From Limnochordia bacterium (GTDB lineage: Bacteria; Bacillota; Limnochordia; Darwinibacteriales; SLO01), in NCBI GenBank assembly GCA_007132635.1, contig SLOG01000377.1:1-7631 (forward strand): a stretch of 7,631 nt of DNA, read 5' to 3'. Each line of letters begins with the position of its first letter. The first letter of the stretch is position 1. Of the stretch, positions 5,000 to 7,631 are shown in pieces. The notes under the pieces are model-generated. The model saw nothing but the letters and a program-made list of their open reading frames with translations. It did no database searches and was not told the origin of the DNA. A program made the position numbers and the translations under genes.

Positions 5000-7189
5000 A
5001 TGGAAGGATCGATCGCTCGATTGGCCGCTCGGACGAACAGCCCTGCAAGCCCTAGAGGCAGCACCCGTCGAACACATCAGCTCGCGCTGGATGCGATTAA
5101 CCGAGTGTATAGTCCCTTTGCTGAACAGCGGCTGCTCAACAGCCAATTTCACGCCGACTCTGCTATGTCGCCCTTGCTGCAGGAGGCCCACCGTTTTGCC
5201 TTTGTTCACAGCCAGTTGACTCCCGTCATTAGGCCAGGCGAGCTCATCGTGGGGGCCCGGAGACGCAGCGCCGAAGCTGGAAATGCGGCGCATTGGTTTC
5301 CTGATGGAAGTGCAGCCTACGTCGACGGGTTTGCAGCTAATGCCCCGCAGCACGAATACGAAATCTCGGAAGAAAGCCGAAGAGGGCTTTTATCGCCTCA
5401 AGGCTCTTTCAACCACAAAGTGGTGGACTACGCCGGGTTCCTCCGTCTCGGTTCCAGTGCTATCATAGCTGAGGCGGATTCGCTTGCGAAATTAAGAAAG
5501 GGCACTGCAAGAGAAACAGCCTTAGCTTTTTCAATCGGACATCGCGCAATGATCTGCCATTCGGTGCGATACTCCGAAGCATGTCTTGCCCAAGCCCAGG
5601 AAGCGACTGGAGACACTCGGCGCGAACTCCTCGAGTTGGCGCGCATCTGTCGCAAAGTTCCGGCCAAACCGGCCGAGACGTTCCATGAGGCGCTGCAGTC
5701 CCTGTGGTTTGCCTATATGGTGGCTGGTGATGGAGTTGGACGCGCGGATGTCTACTTAAGAGAGTTTTTCGAACGGGATCTGGCGGCTGGCCGACTCAGC
5801 CTTGAGACTGCGCAGGAACTCATCGAATGCCTGCTGATCAAGCTTCACGGCGATTATCTAGAGGGTACGTTTAACGTCAGTGCCGTGCACACCCTGACAC
5901 TCGGAGGACTACTGCCGGACGGGAGAGATGCCACTAATGCGTTGACTCGCCTGTTCCTCAAGGCTGTCTGGCGGGTTCGACTGCTGCGTCCGTCCCTTTA
6001 CCTGCGGATCCACGAAGATACACCCAATGATGTATTAGATTTGGCCGTCAGTATGTTGGGTGACGGAGTGGGTGAACCTCAGTTTTTCTCCGACGCACCT
6101 GTGATTCGCGGACTCAAACGCCTTGGAATCCCGGAAGAGCAAGCTCGGGATTATGCTTTAAGCGGCTGCGCAGAGGTCGTGCTGCCAGGGACTGCCAATT
6201 GGGGAGCCCCTAACGGCTGGGTGAACCTGGCGTTACTGGTGGATGACGCATTGCGAAGTGCTGCCCGTGCAGAGGCCGCTGATGACGCAGCGATCTGGGC
6301 GGCAGTCCATGAACACGTGGAGCGAGCAGCGGAGATGTGCCGTGTGTGCAATGAGTGGGTGGATACAGTCAACGTTGATCCTCGGCTGCAAGCGACTCTG
6401 CTCATGCCCTGCTGTCTCCGTAATGGTCGCGATGCTGCTCACGGGGGAGCCGAAACCTATATGGGCCACTGGGAGGCAGTGGGCCTGCCAAACGCAGTGG
6501 ATATGCTGTCAGCGGCGGGTACTCTTCGCGGCGAGCTCAATATGTCTTTACGAGAGTTGTTTGAGAAACTCGACGCCGGTGATGAACGTGTAATCAGAGC
6601 AGCACGTCGGGTCACGAAATTCGGCAATGACAATCCCGACAAGGATACCGCAGCCAACCGCTTACTCACGATGATGGCTCAAGCTTTGGAGCGACGCCGC
6701 ACCGCGATGAGGACCAAACTGACCTTAGGACACTTGGCCGGAGGCGAGAACATGCATATCGCGTACGGTCTGCAGATGGGAGCTACACTGGACGGGAGGC
6801 GCAAAGGTGACCCTCTAGCGGATTCCCTTGCCGGCTCGCAAGGTGTAACTACCGAAGGGCCGACGGCAGTCATTCGTTCCTTGTCACGGATCGACCATTC
6901 CCAGTTGATAGCAGGCAGCGTCTGTACCCTGCGCCTAAATCGGCAGGACTTCTCGACCGTGAGCAACCGCAGTCGAATCGCTGCGCTAGTACGAAGCTAC
7001 ATGCAGATGGGGGGCGGGCAGCTGCAGCTTAATGCTGTAGATGTCGAGGAACTGCGGAAAGCGCAAGCGTCCCCAGAAGACCACCGTGGCCTAATCGTAC
7101 GCGTCGCCGGTTACAGCGCTGACTTTACCCATTTAGGCAAGACTCTGCAGGACGAGATTATAACCCGCTGCACCGACGGGACCGCTTGA
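5000..7189 (+). CDS. Glycyl radical enzyme, PFL-like (dehydratase/lyase type)
   Basis: This 729-residue protein belongs to the pyruvate formate-lyase-like glycyl radical family. These O2-sensitive cytoplasmic enzymes use a backbone glycyl radical to form a cysteine thiyl radical that attacks the substrate. The PFL-like domain fills most of the chain, with RPGELIVG at 79-85, TLGG at 300-303, PSLYLRIH at 331-338, and the thiyl cysteine C390 in SGCAEV. The C-terminal glycine-radical domain has DGRRKGDPLAD at 598-608 and the radical site RVAGYSADF with G704. A single Cys followed two residues later by E392 is the GCxE pattern of glycerol, choline and hydroxyproline-type eliminases. Pyruvate formate-lyase has adjacent cysteines instead, so a C-O, C-N or C-S bond eliminase is more likely. 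It is shorter than the usual 780-850 residues. No radical-SAM activase, needed to install the radical, is in the window. Substrate is unknown; a decarboxylase or an uncharacterised clade is possible. Confidence 0.92.
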   Translation: MEGSIARLAARTNSPASPRGSTRRTHQLALDAINRVYSPFAEQRLLNSQFHADSAMSPLLQEAHRFAFVHSQLTPVIRPGELIVGARRRSAEAGNAAHWFPDGSAAYVDGFAANAPQHEYEISEESRRGLLSPQGSFNHKVVDYAGFLRLGSSAIIAEADSLAKLRKGTARETALAFSIGHRAMICHSVRYSEACLAQAQEATGDTRRELLELARICRKVPAKPAETFHEALQSLWFAYMVAGDGVGRADVYLREFFERDLAAGRLSLETAQELIECLLIKLHGDYLEGTFNVSAVHTLTLGGLLPDGRDATNALTRLFLKAVWRVRLLRPSLYLRIHEDTPNDVLDLAVSMLGDGVGEPQFFSDAPVIRGLKRLGIPEEQARDYALSGCAEVVLPGTANWGAPNGWVNLALLVDDALRSAARAEAADDAAIWAAVHEHVERAAEMCRVCNEWVDTVNVDPRLQATLLMPCCLRNGRDAAHGGAETYMGHWEAVGLPNAVDMLSAAGTLRGELNMSLRELFEKLDAGDERVIRAARRVTKFGNDNPDKDTAANRLLTMMAQALERRRTAMRTKLTLGHLAGGENMHIAYGLQMGATLDGRRKGDPLADSLAGSQGVTTEGPTAVIRSLSRIDHSQLIAGSVCTLRLNRQDFSTVSNRSRIAALVRSYMQMGGGQLQLNAVDVEELRKAQASPEDHRGLIVRVAGYSADFTHLGKTLQDEIITRCTDGTA

Positions 7190-7214
7190 CGGCAACATTA
7201 GACGGGGGTATAAT
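7186..7214 (+). promoter_or_regulatory. Sigma-A promoter for the downstream binding-protein gene
   Basis: TTGACG (7186-7191) is followed after exactly 17 bases by a perfect TATAAT (7209-7214). The -35 box contains the TGA stop (7187-7189) of the glycyl radical enzyme gene. Transcription would start near 7221, giving a leader of about 42 bases. No hairpin terminator separates the two genes, so read-through is also possible. Confidence 0.85.
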
Positions 7215-7222
7215 TAACTCAT

Positions 7223-7237
7223 CGAGAATCATTATTA
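7223..7237. promoter_or_regulatory. Fur-box-like operator overlapping the transcription start
   Basis: CGAGAATCATTATTA matches 11 of the 14 defined positions of the 7-1-7 Fur-family consensus TGATAATNATTATCA, and 10 of 14 of the PerR form. It starts 8 bases after the -10 box and covers the predicted start point, where a bound repressor would block transcription. The leader is AT-rich, so a chance match is possible. Confidence 0.35.
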
Positions 7238-7262
7238 TTTAAACACAGAGAGGATGATAAAC

Positions 7263-7631
7263 GTGCTGCGAGATTCCGTTTTGACAAAGGCACTGGTCTT
7301 ACTCCTGCTTTTGGCAGCTGGTGTTTCCGTTCCTACTGCTGCTGCGGAGCCGGTGACGGGAGGAGATTTAGTTGTAGCAAACGCCCTAACCCTGCCCCAT
7401 TTGGACCTTGACAAAAGCACAGATTCCAGCATCGGGCAGATAATGTACCATGTCTATGAAGGTTTATTCGAAGTCGATGAGAGTTTTCGCCCAGTACCTC
7501 ACTTAGCTGCAGACTATACGGTCAACGAGGACGGTACCCGGTACCAGATTGAACTGCGGGACGACGTCGTTTTCCACAACGGCGAGCATATGACCGCCGA
7601 TGATGTGTTGGCTTCTTTCGAACGCTACTTA
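7263..7631 (+). CDS. ABC transporter substrate-binding protein, family 5, N-terminal part
   Basis: The first 123 residues of a family-5 (SBP_bac_5) binding protein are present; the gene runs off the right edge. These proteins capture peptides, oligosaccharides, nickel, heme or opines outside the membrane and pass them to an ABC permease. A Sec signal peptide covers residues 1 to about 28: R3 and K9, a leucine-rich core at 10-19, and a TAAA-E cleavage site of the signal peptidase I type. There is no lipobox cysteine. The mature start GGDLVVAN, then YEGLFEVDESFRPVPHLA and FHNGEHMTADDVLASFERYL, are family hallmarks. GTG at 7263 is chosen because GAGAGG at 7248-7253 is 9 bases before it. The in-frame ATG at 7254 touches that site directly but would add only three residues. 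The gene follows the glycyl radical enzyme and has its own promoter and a possible metal-responsive operator. Confidence 0.9.
   Translation, partial: MLRDSVLTKALVLLLLLAAGVSVPTAAAEPVTGGDLVVANALTLPHLDLDKSTDSSIGQIMYHVYEGLFEVDESFRPVPHLAADYTVNEDGTRYQIELRDDVVFHNGEHMTADDVLASFERYL

Noticed and set aside
4910..5353. Minus-strand open frame of 147 codons opposite the start of the glycyl radical enzyme
   Set aside because: It is antisense to a strongly supported gene, and its composition is typical of a shadow frame; no motif was seen.
1..7631. CRISPR arrays, tRNA or rRNA genes, insertion sequences
   Set aside because: I saw no regularly spaced repeats, cloverleaf-like genes, ribosomal RNA segments, transposase-like proteins or terminal inverted repeats.

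Overview
The window looks like accessory metabolic DNA from an anaerobic bacterium, most plausibly a Bacillota-type lineage. The reasons are strong GGAGG-class ribosome binding sites, near-consensus sigma-A promoters, an O2-sensitive glycyl radical enzyme, and family-5 ABC transporter binding proteins alongside uroporphyrinogen decarboxylase-like and glycosidase-like TIM barrels. The solute-binding protein at the right edge has a signal peptide with no lipobox cysteine, which is unusual for a single-membrane Gram-positive and would fit a diderm member of that group. This placement is inference; no rRNA or marker gene is present.

Layout, left to right. (1) 1-334 (+): C-terminal end of a family-5 substrate-binding protein, closed by a Rho-independent terminator (339-373). 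(2) 417-1568 (+): a TIM-barrel protein resembling hypothetical glycoside hydrolases. (3) 1591-2697 (-): a URO-D superfamily protein, probably a methyltransferase-type enzyme rather than HemE, convergent with the previous gene. A small open frame ends in a 4-base ATGA overlap with its start. (4) 2820-3227 (-): a 135-residue protein of unknown function, with a textbook extended -10 promoter and a strong hairpin terminator. (5) 3365-4606 (-): a RelA/SpoT-type nucleotide pyrophosphokinase with intact synthetase motifs and a long C-terminal extension. (6) 4607-4999: a 393-bp divergent intergenic region with a perfect inverted repeat. (7) 5000-7189 (+): a compact glycyl radical enzyme with all radical motifs. 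(8) 7263-7631 (+): the N-terminal part of a second family-5 substrate-binding protein, transcribed from a near-consensus promoter that overlaps the glycyl radical enzyme's stop codon and is followed by a Fur-box-like sequence.

How the genes may work together. The glycyl radical enzyme and the downstream binding protein lie in one direction and could form an uptake-and-breakdown module for a small organic compound. However, the transporter has its own promoter, and no radical-SAM activase is visible here. The RelA/SpoT-like gene and the small unknown gene share a strand but have separate promoters; a stress, toxin or defence role is possible but unproven. The most interesting leads are the divergent glycyl radical enzyme, the extended RelA/SpoT protein with its unknown neighbour, and the possible metal-responsive control of the transporter.
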